This document shows positions 34,095 through 45,329 of a stretch of DNA of 64,000 bases, one piece after another. A program made the position numbers and the translations under genes. The notes beneath the pieces were generated by a model. It was not told where the DNA came from and searched no databases. It worked only from the letters and a program-made list of their open reading frames with translations. Each line of letters begins with the position of its first letter. Positions within the stretch are counted from its first letter, which is position 1. This DNA is from Fennellomyces sp. T-0311 (taxonomy: Eukaryota; Mucoromycota; Mucoromycetes; Mucorales; Lichtheimiaceae), in NCBI GenBank assembly GCA_025266875.1, contig JALLLT010000010.1, positions 558,001 to 622,000 of the forward strand, given 5' to 3'.

Positions 34095-35663
34095 CTACAT
34101 TACTGCACAGCTCGAGTCTCCTTTCCTCCGTCTACTGGTATGACTACTTGTTTCCACCTGCTCCGACATCAACTCCTTCATCCGGCTGATGGCAAGCTGA
34201 TGGCCAAGCTGGGCCGCCTTGTGGTACCACTGAGTAGCTTCTTCCATTGAGGTATCCTTTGCGACACCGATTCCTTTCTCCAGATAATGCGCAACCACAT
34301 AACATCCGTTGGCAACGGCAAGCTGTACAGGTGTCTCTCCCGCATAGTAATCTCTTGCTTCGATTGTAGCCGTCGCGGCTCGTTTTGCCCAAAGGTATGA
34401 CTCTCGCTCCGACTTTACAAGGACGCCAGGCGTGTTTGATCCAGTCAGATACCATCCTGAGAGCCCCAGCGCGGCTTCTGGACTGCCTTGCTTTGCTGCG
34501 TTTGTGTACCAAAATATCGATTTCGTATCGTCGGGCTCTACCCACTGGCCGGTTTCGTAGAATTCGGCCAGCTTGCATTGACTCGCTTCGTAGCCCATTT
34601 TGGCTGCGCGTCTCAGGATCTGAAGGGCATAAGACGGGTCTGGGATTAGGCTTGTGGGGTCGCATTCGCCTGTCAACTGAACCATGGCGAGTGCGTGCAT
34701 GGCGTATGGGAGAGGATGGGCTTCTGTAGTCGGGGACAACAATGACGAAGATGATAGTAGCAGTGAGCCAGAGGAGGAATTGATGACGATACTGTCTGCA
34801 GCACGTTGGATCCAGCATATGGCTTGTCTTGGCTGTTTTGCTTGCTTGCAATAGCCTTTCAACTGGATCACTCCGAGCTTGTACATGCAGGGTGCGTATG
34901 ATAGCTTTGCGCCCTTTTGGTAGTATGCGATGGCACGGTCAAAGTCTTGACGGATGCCGATACCCATCTCGTAACATATACCCGCTCTATAAGTCGCTTC
35001 TCGGTGGTACTGTTTTGACGCCTGGATGTACCATGCGCACGCCTTTGCGGGATCCTTGTCAAGTCCGAGGGCTCCTGCTCCGTAGCACGACGCGAGCAAA
35101 AATTGAGCCTCGCTGACTCCGGCCGCACCCATGCTTCCGGATTTGCATAGTTTCTGTAACAGGTTTCGTGCACGCGTTTCCATGGCTTCGCGTAGCAAGG
35201 ATTTGTCGAGATCGAGTGTGCTACTGCTCATTTCATTCTTGATTTCGCGAATCCAAAGCATCATGTCCTGGCATAATTCGAGTTGTTGCTGTCGATCGCG
35301 CACTTGTTTGCATAAATTCTTGACTTCTTGCGGCGTCGAAGGTCTTGCCCACCGGCTTCGAAGACTGCTTTGGGAGGATGTCAAGGACGTACTGGTGGCG
35401 GGTGGTGGCTGGCGGTGTTCACCATAGAGTCTTCGTCTGGCTTGCTGTTGTTGCTGGCCTAGCGACTGTGTGCTTCCTGACGATGAGGTGAGGATTGTGG
35501 ATGACGACGACGGAATGGAGGGTCGACTGTATACAGCTCCACTGTGCGGATCTCGAGTGGCGGCGGGTTGGTCCTTCCAGCCATATCCATAGTCACATGG
35601 CTGACGGTAAAGATCGTTGTCGTTCCACAAGGCAGTTGGAGCGCTTGTTTCTGCAGCAGCCAT
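34095..35663 (-). CDS. Skt5/Chs4-like Sel1-repeat chitin synthase activator
   Basis: Intronless frame of 522 codons from ATG 35663; the in-frame codon further up is TTG. After about 110 low-complexity Ser/Gln-rich residues come at least six Sel1-like repeats (for example AQFLLASCYGAGALGLDKD, AICYEMGIG-type and AATQWYHKAAQLGH-type units). The last four residues are CAVM, a CAAX prenylation box, as in yeast Skt5/Chs4. That protein binds and activates a chitin synthase and brings it to the membrane. Related Sel1 proteins without this role exist, so the substrate synthase is inferred. Confidence 0.85.
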   Translation of the reverse strand: MAAAETSAPTALWNDNDLYRQPCDYGYGWKDQPAATRDPHSGAVYSRPSIPSSSSTILTSSSGSTQSLGQQQQQARRRLYGEHRQPPPATSTSLTSSQSSLRSRWARPSTPQEVKNLCKQVRDRQQQLELCQDMMLWIREIKNEMSSSTLDLDKSLLREAMETRARNLLQKLCKSGSMGAAGVSEAQFLLASCYGAGALGLDKDPAKACAWYIQASKQYHREATYRAGICYEMGIGIRQDFDRAIAYYQKGAKLSYAPCMYKLGVIQLKGYCKQAKQPRQAICWIQRAADSIVINSSSGSLLLSSSSLLSPTTEAHPLPYAMHALAMVQLTGECDPTSLIPDPSYALQILRRAAKMGYEASQCKLAEFYETGQWVEPDDTKSIFWYTNAAKQGSPEAALGLSGWYLTGSNTPGVLVKSERESYLWAKRAATATIEARDYYAGETPVQLAVANGCYVVAHYLEKGIGVAKDTSMEEATQWYHKAAQLGHQLAISRMKELMSEQVETSSHTSRRRKGDSSCAVM

Positions 35664-35799
35664 GATCTTCAATGTTTGATAAGCAGCTCGACAAGGAAGG
35701 AAATGAAAACAAAGATAGCGTTTTGTTTTGTTATGGAGTATTCACTCTCATGTCTTGGTTTCTGTTTGCGTTTTAGAAATGGCATGTTTATTCCGACTT

Positions 35800-38700
35800 T
35801 CAGGACGAGGTACAGTCCTCCCATGCAGTAACAACTAAGCTTTTGGCGTCTGTAATTCGTGCTTCGTATGCCTCAATGTCCTTTTGCGTCTTCTCAATCT
35901 TCTTGAGAAGGTAGCTGATGCGACCGTTTATCTCGCGAGGCGTCTTGCCGTTGTAGATCTGCGATAGCGATTGCACGGTCTCTTCGTACTTGGTCATTTG
36001 CTCCTCGGCTACTTTCTTGAGGTACTGGTTTGTTTCAATTTCCATGGTAGCAGCAAACACTTTATCCGAAACAAGTCGATCAAACGCCGTGTACATCACT
36101 GGTTTGCCCGGTCTGATCGAATTTGCGCGGCCTATTGCAATCATGACTCAATGATTTGCATCCATGATAACAGTTCCATAGCAACAACTTACCCTCCTTG
36201 TACAAGATGGTGATAATTTCGGCACGCTCCATTGCCCAGAGAGGCTTCTCATCGCCCTTGAAGAAGGGACCGAATTTCAGCTCGTCAAAATTGACCTGGA
36301 TAAAAGGGTCGACAGATTAGATCTAAGACAAGGATATGAACGATGAATCAACATTACACTCTTGTTCTGAGCGAGACATTTGACGATCTCCCAAAATTGG
36401 ATAGCGGACCATTCCATCTGATGCTCTTCGATATCGGCCGTTTCATTGAAGCCGTACTTGCGGATTTCAACCACTGTGCGGTTTACAATATCCTCCAGGG
36501 CATCTGTTTACAAGCTGTCAGAAAAATCATAAACAAATAAACCGCAAACAAACGCCTACCCTGCGGATCCATCTTCATCTTCAACTTTTGAACTAATAAT
36601 TCGAGCTCAGTAAGTCGTCCGCCCAATGCAACAACGCATGCGTGCAATTTCTCGTCAAGGTCCTTTGTGCCCAGCTGACGAGCAATGAACGACAAGGCCA
36701 TTTCTGGATTTGCATCCGTGGTTTGAATTGTTTCAAAGCTTTGGCCAGGCAACGCTAAAGAGAAAAATATCATCAGGTCTCTAAATACATTTTTACTTGT
36801 CTTTCTTACGCGTACCTTTGTTCAGAACCTTGTTGACACCAACATTTGAGCTGACAATGACTACATGAGCAACTTCATTCTCAACCAACAATCCGGCAAA
36901 ATTAGCAAGCTCGCTCCAGAGATGCTCGGTCATTGACGTTTCTCGGTACATAAAATTATCCAAGACCACAACAGGGATATCCTTGCGAATCTCCTGTGGA
37001 TCGCGTTCCTCTTCCCTCTCTGTATTCAGCTTTTTGTGTACCCAACGCTCAAGTCCTTCAAGGATACCACGCTTCTTGGCCTTGCTATCCTCCTTGAAAA
37101 GTTCATCTGGAGAAACTTCACGCAAAGCAATAGCTGCTGTCTCCAAGATCTTTTGGATCTGAGCCTCGGGCGACGAAGCAATGCCAGCACTCTGGCCCGT
37201 GGAAGCAGCAATCACGGTGTCTAGCAACTTGCCCATGGAGGCGACCCATGTAAATACGGGGAAATACCCGAGCTGCTTGGCCAACTCGACAATCATTTCG
37301 GATTGGTTGCGCGAATTTGCAAGCTCCTCGCAATCAATGAGGATCTTATTACTATTATTGGATGGCTAATGAGTTGTCTTCTCAATATACTGGAAACTTG
37401 TCCTTACTGTCTGTCCAAAAGTGCTGCGCTCACAAGCCCTGTCTTGCCACTACCACGAGGCCCAGTAACAACCACAAATGTTTCTGTTTTCCTCTTTTTA
37501 ATTAGACATTTGCTGCAGTTAGAACTGATGTTTTTCTTACCTGGGGTCTCTTTAAGCCAAGATCGGATCTTACTAATATCATCAGCATCCTCCTCAAATA
37601 CCGTAGCTTGATCAACGTGTCTATCTCCCGAAACAAGTCGTGCCCATGTCTCCCTTCGCAACCATCGATAGAACGCATACTCCTCCGGGTTAAATCGCTG
37701 TGTGATTCTCGAAGCAATGAAGAATTCGCGCATTGGATCAAAGATCGAATACGTAATACCAGCAATGACAGCTGCTACAATAGGAACAGTAATTCTTGGA
37801 TGTTCAGCAATCCAGTCTTTCACAACGTTGGTACGCTACAATGCCAACGTTAGCAAGCTATAAAAGTTTGGATGGTGTGCAATCAATACGTACCAGTTGT
37901 CGCTCATACAGAATATTGAGTCTATTGCCCTGGATCATGTGTCCATGGAGACAGTTGCGTGCACTTGTTGCCGACCGAATTCGGGTAAATTGAACAATTG
38001 CATACCTTGCAGGTTCTTTTGATGTATGCGGGTTGGGATAGAGCGAGATGTCGTAGATTTTGCCGTAGAGTCGAAGGTGTTTGTAGAGACGTTCAACGCT
38101 CACTGGTTGCCCTTGAAACTCAATGCGTAATCGAGGAGTTGGATACCGCGCTACGAGATCCTCAAAGAACGGCTCGCCCTTGACGAGGAATGCTCGGACT
38201 TGCTGCAGATTGAACGATGCTACCACTTTGTTCTTTTCCAAATGCTTTGCGATCTTTTCCACGATCTCGTTGGCCACGGCCTTTTTGTCCTCCAAAGAGC
38301 TTTTGAACGTAAACTCGATAATGGCGCCACCATCCTTTATCCTAACGTCCAAACCCGATCAACCATCGATCCTTCCATGCATTAATTGCAGAATATTACC
38401 GTGCTTCCATATGCTTCACAGCAAACCCATGACCTAGCACTTCCGTCGCGGGCATGGCCTTGTTTGCGCGACCATCTATGCACCGCTTGGTGTTTCTGAA
38501 AAAGAGCTGCCGGATATCGAACATGTTCATGCGGAGCGGAAACACGTTATCCAAGTAAAACATGCCACTCTGTTCTTGCACGGCTGCTCCGCCGTTTGCA
38601 TTGTTCGACACGTTTTTCACCTTTTTTCATGCTGTATATAAATACGTCGACAATGGCTATATCGCAATGCAATCATCTCTTACTGGAATGCCGCTGATTG

Positions 38701-38851
38701 GATCAGTCGCCTCGGTTTGCTCCTGTACGGCTCGGCGCACGTTGCTGCATGTGAAACCCCGCCGAGTATGTGTGGTGTTCAAGAGACGTGGGGGATTAAC
38801 GCGACCCACAAGGCTGGGACGAATGGTAGCAGTACCCAATCTTGAAATCAT
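35800..38851 (-). CDS. YME2: Yme2-type mitochondrial escape protein (RRM plus P-loop NTPase)
   Basis: Multi-exon gene. The start at ATG 38851 gives an Arg-rich, acid-free presequence (MISRLGTATIRPSLVGRV) for mitochondrial import. In order: an N-terminal region, an RRM-like domain (about 38150-37880, YAIVQFTRIRSATSARNCL), a membrane segment (VPIVAAVIAGITYSIF), a Walker A box GPRGSGKT near 37450, a Walker-B-like VVVLDNF near 36970, and the Yme2 C-terminal coiled-coil region. An intron near 38400-38342 ends at gttag. Yeast Yme2 is an inner-membrane protein affecting mtDNA escape and nucleoid structure. The length of about 850 residues suits the family. Confidence 0.9.
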
Positions 38852-39469
38852 TTATCGAGATCTCGTACAACTGTTCCTTTTGTTGCACCACCCGGTCGAA
38901 AAAGAACGCGCCCGTTATTCGATTATGTTGCGGAGTCTAAACGACCAACATCTAGCTGGGTGCCTGTTGTATGCAGGAAGCTTCGGCGCAGATAACAAGC
39001 CTACTTTTTGCCTAGACTTTTTTTTTCTGAGGAGAAGATGGAAAGTGATCTTCATGCTTGTGGCGGAACAATCGCTCTTTTTTTTATCAGCGTTCAGTGG
39101 GTCCTGCAGCGGCAAACGCATTTGTTTGTCCCCGTCGCTTATTGTTGGCTAGTATTGAAATACGCACAGCATGATGAAGTGGAACGAAAGCAGCTGATCT
39201 GTGCTATCGCCAAAAAAAGTGGCAAATGAAAGTGAGAGAGAGAGAGCAGCAGAAAAAAGGTTGTGTCAGGAGCCACAGTTCATCGTCGGCATGGCCAAGC
39301 CCCCCTTTTTGGCTGTCCAGGAGCTCCAGCAACTCCCTATGTGTCGTCCACCCCCCATTAATTTGAGTATGCCAAGGTCTGTCTTTCTTTGCCTATAAAA
39401 GGTCCGCTGGTCTATGCAGCCCGTGCTTTCTTCCTTCAACTATCTTCTTCCACTAAAAAAAAAAAGATC
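38852..39469. promoter_or_regulatory. divergent region between Yme2 and Sfc1
   Basis: About 620 bp between outward-reading genes. It holds a GA-rich run (39232-39247), a TATA box at 39394 and a pyrimidine-rich leader before the Sfc1 ATG. A 196-codon plus-strand frame that overlaps it is a chance reading through the Yme2 5' end. Confidence 0.5.
39394..39400 (+). promoter_or_regulatory. TATA box of the Sfc1 carrier gene
   Basis: A consensus TATAAAA lies 76 bp before the ATG at 39470, followed by a C/T-rich leader, as in strongly expressed fungal genes. Confidence 0.65.
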
Positions 39470-40749
39470 ATGAGCCGCAACGAAAAGAAACCCACATCAC
39501 TTGTCACGCACTTGGTTGCCGGAGGAACTGCTGGCTTGATGGAGGCCTGCACCTGCCACCCTCTGGATACCATCAAAGTCAGAATGCAGCTGTCCAAGAA
39601 CGTCAACCGAAACATGGGAGTAAGTGTTTGATGCATAGGGACATGGACAACAGTCTTACACGATGCTGTGTAGGGCAAGAAGCTTGGATTCGCCGGCGTA
39701 GGTTTGAAGATCATTAGGAACGAATCTTTCTGGGCTCTTTATAAGGGTTTGGGTGCTGTCGTGTCGGGTATCGTGCCCAAGATGGCCATTCGATTCAGTT
39801 CATTCGAGCTTTACAAGTCCTGGATGGCTGATGCCAACGGCAAAGTCAGCACCACTGCTGTCTTCCTGGGTGCGTTACTCTCTCGCTCAATATGTCTGGT
39901 CTTTTTCGTTGCTGATCTATTGCCTTGTAGCTGGTTTGGCTGCCGGAACCACCGAAGCCGTGCTTGTTGTATCTCCCATGGATCTCATCAAGATTCGTTT
40001 GCAGGTAAAACAATGAAGCCTTTTGTTTGTGTGCTTGCAGTGTGGTCACTAACATAGAATGACGATTTAGGCCCAACGACACTCGATGGCTGATCCTCTC
40101 GATATTCCAAAGTACCGCAATGCGCCTCATGCTGCATACACCATTGTTAAGGAAGAAGGTGTCCGGGCTCTCTACAAAGGTGTTACATTGACTGCTTTGA
40201 GACAAGGTAAATTGCATTTTGTTTGTTTTACAGTACATGCAAAACATTATGAGGCTGATGTGCATTGTTACTACATGTAGCCACCAACCAGGCAGCCAAC
40301 TTTACGGCTTACCAGGAAATGAAGAAATATGCGCGTCGCTTGCAAAACTTGGACGAACTCCCTTCGTACCAACATTTGATTTTGGGTGGTGTGTCCGGTG
40401 CCATGGGTAAGTGACATAAATATATACGGGGATCAATCGAATGAGCGAGTTATTGACTTTGCAATCGTTAGGTCCACTCTCAAATGCACCTATTGACACT
40501 ATCAAGACCCGTATCCAAAAGTCGAGTGCACCCGGATCCGGCTGGGATCGATTCAAGACAGTGACCACTGAAATCATGCAAAAGGAGGGCCCAAGAGCAT
40601 TCTACAAGGGCTTGACACCTCGATTGCTTCGAGTTGCCCCTGGACAAGCCGTCACCTTTATGGTCTATGAGAAGGTTCGCAGCTGGATCGATATGTTCTC
40701 TGAGAAGCTGCAGGACGGAGAGGTCACGAAGATGATCGCTCAAAAGTAG
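39470..40749 (+). CDS. SFC1: mitochondrial succinate-fumarate carrier
   Basis: Six exons: 39470-39619, 39674-39869, 39931-40004, 40071-40206, 40281-40406 and 40472-40749, 320 codons in frame. Three mitochondrial-carrier repeats each carry the Px[DE]xx[KR] signature: HPLDTIKVR, SPMDLIKIR and APIDTIKTR. Strings specific to Sfc1/Acr1 are present, such as LYKGLGAVVSGIVPKMAIRF, AAYTIVKEEGV and LRVAPGQAVTF. It sits in the inner mitochondrial membrane and exchanges cytosolic succinate for fumarate, linking the glyoxylate cycle to gluconeogenesis. Carbon-source regulation is likely by analogy with yeast but is not visible here. Confidence 0.95.
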
Positions 40750-42579
40750 ATTATTCCTAATTACATAGTATATACATAATCATCTCCCCCTCTATCCGTT
40801 TTTCTTTGTTGGCTGTACTTCTTTTTTTTCTCCTTTCTGCCACATAATAATTCTTTCATGTACTTGCATTATATTTGGAGGAGTGTTCCCCGAATAAAAA
40901 GAGAGAACCTTTCTTTTACTTGACTGCCAAGAACACCTCCTGCAATAAAGGATGACGGGGTGCGCAAAAACATACGGATCCCTGACGCACTGTGTCCATC
41001 ATAATTTAAGGGAGAAGTTGGTGTACGTATTACGCGGAATAAAGCCTACGTATTTCGGTTTTGACTCTCAGATGATCTGCATGGAAAGGATGATCAGAAT
41101 GTTTGTTGCGTGCTGCACGATTTATATAACAGACATGCATAACGCTTGCGCCAATCTACCACTAGGCAGATATGTCAGTGCAATTATCCAGAGTCCTTAC
41201 TCTCTAAAAAAACATGAAACATTGTAAAAATTCGTTGTATTGTTCATACCCACGTGTGCAAGAAGCTATTGGCACGTTGCATTAATTTTCTGCTTGAATG
41301 AAAGATTACGCACTTTCGTCTCTTTTTTCTTGATAACTTTACTCGCTATCGCCACAAAATCCGCCCATGCGCTGATGTTTACCCTACCTTGTATTAGTAG
41401 ATCAATCTATAATTTTAGTGGGCCTATGGATTGAATTGTAGATAAGTATCAAATTACAGATTAGTTTCCTGCAAACATATCCTTTGTTTATATTGCCTTT
41501 CATTTCAGATAGAAAAAAAAATAAACGCTTATGGTGATAAACGAATCCAAACTAGCAAAAGTAGTGGTCCGAGAATAGATCATTAATACTAAAATGGTAA
41601 ACAATGTAATTCTGCATGCCGACACTTATGCATCTTTTGTAATAAGTTGCATATACGTTGGTATCAAGAGTAGCCGATGGCTGCTGTTGAACTTTTTTTT
41701 GCCTCGATGCACGGCAGTGTTTGCTTGGCAAAACAGATAAACCTTTAACCGTTTCGGTAAATGACTTTTTGTATCAGTTTACTTTTTGTGACAGCAAATA
41801 TACATAGCAATGCTCTCTTTTCGTGATGTTGACAAAGTTTGCATATATGTGCATTGTGTACAAACAAATTGATAGATATCTCGGGAGGAAGAGCCACAAA
41901 ATCATATTATTAATAGCTTATCGACAGCCACACAATCGCTCCCGGATCCACCTCGTAGCACATAAACAAATCATGTACGTTGCCAACTGACCAACTTCGT
42001 GCAGTCGCAAAAAGATTTGTTGTGACTCTTAGTCATTTGTAATGCCTTGGTAACCCGGGTAGTACACAACTTTTTCCTATAATAACTCAGTTTATTGCTT
42101 TGAGCGACAATGATGGATAAATGTTAAGGCGCTATGCCATCTATATATTATCAACAGCGAATCGCGACACCCAGGAGTACATACTCGCTGTGGTACGATC
42201 AGGACCCTTAGTATTGTAAGAAAAGAGTAACCTTTGATCTGCTGCTCCTTATGTTTTGAAATAGACTATAGGCCTCAACGATTATTATGCGGACTAATTA
42301 GCAGTAAAAAAACGAAGATCCCTATGAAGTATAAAAAAGCCTTATTGTCGAGGTGTAAAGACGGCTTTGGACCGTGTTTTTCCGAGATTGAATCGTGCTT
42401 GTCAGATTTTTTTACCAAGCATTTTCTAAAAAAAAGTAGAATGATGTATCTAAGGGACCAGCCTTTTTTGAGAGTGCAGGAGTCTTCGTAGTACCTTGTC
42501 GACTACCATTTAAAGAAAAGGTTTGGGGAGGAGAATTTATTCCTTTCTTTACACCAAAACCCGAAAGCGCGATCGTGCC
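40750..42579. other. 1.8-kb AT-rich intergenic stretch
   Basis: No supported gene, TE or RNA. A 91-codon plus-strand frame at 40952-41227 has no recognisable motif. The end serves as the promoter of the DGAT2-like gene. Confidence 0.45.
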
Positions 42580-43966
42580 ATGTCTAGCGAGAAAGATCAA
42601 GAAAAAACAAATGGACATGAGACGTCACCACGCATGGCGCCTCTTCAAGTGCCATGGCAACGTCGATTGCAAACGTTGGCAGGTAAGAATCGAGAGATTA
42701 TGCTACTCGATCTTGGTTTGACGTTTTTGACAGTCCTTATATGGGGCATTGAGCCTGCACTTGCATTCTGCGCATTTCTGTTTTTCGCTGCAATGCCAGT
42801 ATTCTGGCCATTAGCCATCGCGTACGTGATCTGGTTAATGACGGACAAAGCGCCACAGCAGGGTGGCCGACGCCTAGAATCGGTTCGAAACTGGGCGTAC
42901 TGGCGTTACTTTGCAGAATATTTCCCGACGACGATAACCAAAGTAATCATGACGTTATCATTTTGTCAACAGCTCTAACGATAGACCCAACGCTAGGAAG
43001 CTGATTTAGACCCTAGTAAAAACTACGTGGTAAGTGAATTTCGTCTACCCCAATTTTTGACCCTCACTTATCTGATGATTGCGACAGTTTGGGTATATTT
43101 CTTTTTTAAGGACATGGTTGCACAGGAGCCCGTGCGTTCTCTGACAGCTGTAATAATTTAGTTACCATCCTCACGGGATCATTTCCGTCGGTGCCATCAT
43201 CACATTTGCCAGCGAAGGCAATGGTTTTAGCAAGTTTTTCCCCGGGATCAAGCCTTCGCTCATGACGTTGACCGGTAACTTTAAAATCCCTTTGCATCGA
43301 GAGTACATTCTGGCCTTGGGCATGTGCGATGTTTCTCGCAAATCGTGCAAGAAGGTATTGTCGTCTGGTCCTGGTAGGTCGATTGCCATTGTCATCGGCG
43401 GTGCCTCTGAATCCTTGAACGCGCGACCGGGTATCATGGATTTGACTTTGAAGAAGCGGCTTGGTTTTGTCAAGATTGCGCTGGAGACCGGTGCTAGCTT
43501 GGTGCCCGTAATTAACTTTGGTGAAAACGATTTGTACGAGCAAGTCAAGAATGACGATGGGTCTTGGCTGCGTCGATTGCAGAGAAATACCCAGCGAGTG
43601 GCTGGATTCACGATCCCATTGTTCCACGGCCGTGGGATCTTCAACTGTAAGAGGCATTTATATTCAAAAGAGGTGTTTTGTGTAACTGACGATTGCTAGA
43701 CGATATCGGGCTCTTGCCCCATCGACGACCGATGCATGTTGTTTGTAAGTGAGGGCTTGATGGCTTGCGTGGCTAGAATGTGCTTGCTCAATCGTTCATT
43801 AGTCGGTAAACCCATCGATCCTCCCACCGGTGTGTCTGACGAAGATAAGGATCAAGTCGTGCGAGAGTTGCATGACAAGTACATGCAGAGCATGAAGGAA
43901 ATGTACGACAAGTATAAGGATGAATACGCGCCGGACAGAGTAAAAGAGATCGAGTTTGTCGAGTAA
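42580..43966 (+). CDS. DGAT2-family acyltransferase
   Basis: Six exons: 42580-42942, 42997-43029, 43088-43092, 43162-43646, 43700-43744 and 43803-43966, 365 codons in frame. Two adjacent membrane segments (ILMLLD-type helix, then LAFCAFLFFAAMPVFWPLAIA) precede the catalytic block FGYHPHGIIS, with the His-Pro-His-Gly active site. Later family blocks are RSIAIVIGGASES and TGASLVPVINFGEND. The family makes triacylglycerol from diacylglycerol and acyl-CoA at the ER and lipid droplets; monoacylglycerol or wax forms cannot be excluded. Exon 3 is only 5 nt (TTTGG) and is needed to complete FGYHPHG. Confidence 0.92.
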
Positions 43967-44064
43967 CACGCTCGATGGGGGCCAGTAGTTTGTATTCGCC
44001 AAATGTATCAGTATAATATATGTATAGAAGTCTATTTATCTACGTAATGTGTAAGGTGTGGTTG

Positions 44065-45147
44065 CTACAGCGACGGCGTAACGGTTGTCTTGGTCAGTGA
44101 TTCGACGATGACTGCGTGATCCTTCCAATAGGTCACCTGCGCCAACACTCGAGTAGCGAATTCGGGGTTGGCGGTCATTCTCCTGGCCAAGGCCTTGCCG
44201 TTGCGGACAAAGTACAGGTCGGTGTGCTTGAGACGCAGCCCAGGGCAATAGTCATTCTTTGAAAGGACCACGTATAGTGAATGATGTGGCCGTGTGACCC
44301 CGTATACAACTTACCATTCCGTCACCGACGTACATAATTCTGCGAAACGGTCCGTGGGTGGCGACGTAACGGTCTAGCTCCTGGCCTGCGTGGCGGTCAC
44401 AAAAGGAATGTTTAAAATGACTCATCACGTACCTTTGCAAATATTGACGGTGCAGGTATTTGGGCAGTTGTGCGGGGGTGCGCTGGCAAGCAGCAGCCTG
44501 TTCACACGTACTCTGCCCTGGTCGTCGATGTATGCAGGATTCGTAATGATGTCAGATACAAGATCACGCACACCGTTAGCCTAAAATCCAGCGTCATTTT
44601 TTCTCTGCGAACACAAGGTTTGCATCCGTAAAAAAAAAGTCATACACGCAAGATAACGTCAATGAAAAAAGTGTTGGCATCTGACAGGATCAGAACACGT
44701 GTGTTGCTGGCACTGAGCGTCTTGAGCAATTCCAAGGCAGACGGCACCTAGCGCCTAGCATTAGATCGTACTCAGTCGCAGCTGCATGAATTTCTTACCA
44801 AGCGCACCGTCTGCAGCACCTTTTCGATATCGTCCTTGGTTTTGCCTTCCTCCTGCAGTTCAACCAAGGTCTGGTCACTATTGCATCCCCATTAGCTCCA
44901 CAGCTACTCCTCCAGAAACTCCATTCCGTACATTAAATCCGTCCATTGCGTCTTTCGCGGCGTCGTCTTCCAGCTGGCCCACTTTTCGGGGCACAGGGTT
45001 TGCATTACTGTTTGGTCGCTGTCTGCTTCAATAAGCGACCTATGTAACGGCTATGTGAGTCTCGACTCAGGGCAGGCATGCAAGATGGAAGGCAAAGCCG
45101 CGATCTTACCAGTCGAAATCAAAAACTGCAAGATCTTGCACGGTCAT
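44065..45147 (-). CDS. PHOSPHO-type HAD phosphatase
   Basis: Multi-exon gene, ATG 45147. Motif I is VFDFDWSLIEADSD, split by an intron after DFDW; motif II is LILSDANTFFID; a Cys-rich block (HNCPNTCTVNICK) and motif IV GDGMNDYCPG follow, the last joined across an intron ending near 44264. The layout matches PHOSPHO1/PHOSPHO2 and the fungal and plant relatives, which remove phosphate from phosphocholine, phosphoethanolamine or pyridoxal phosphate; the substrate here is not determined. Both nucleophile Asp residues are present. It is convergent with DGAT2 (98 bp) and divergent from NTH1. Confidence 0.85.
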
Positions 45148-45329
45148 GAGGAATGTAGAAAGGAGAAAGAAAAGCGGTTGCAAGTAGGGCTTCCACGCTT
45201 ACATGCCCGATTTAAAGACCGTCCAGTTTGACGGAACACAGGGCGTGTGTCATCCCGGAGCGTCGCTGTTTTTTTTTTGCTGACCAAACCGCTCTCCACG
45301 TGTACTCGTTTCTACGCTACTGGCCTATC
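45148..45329. promoter_or_regulatory. bidirectional promoter region of the PHOSPHO-type and NTH1 genes
   Basis: 182 bp between divergent start codons. A plus-strand open frame continues upstream of the NTH1 ATG but contains no ATG, only TTG and ACG codons. No clear TATA box is present. Confidence 0.45.

Noticed and set aside
38562..39152. 196-codon plus-strand open frame
   Set aside because: It overlaps the Yme2 first exon and presequence on the other strand. Its composition is not protein-like and it has no partner exons.
43106..43657. 183-codon and 157-codon minus-strand frames
   Set aside because: Both are antisense to the DGAT2 catalytic exon.
45228..45329. N-terminal extension of NTH1 by 34 residues
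   Set aside because: The extended frame starts at TTG and has no ATG before 45330, so it is more likely 5' UTR.
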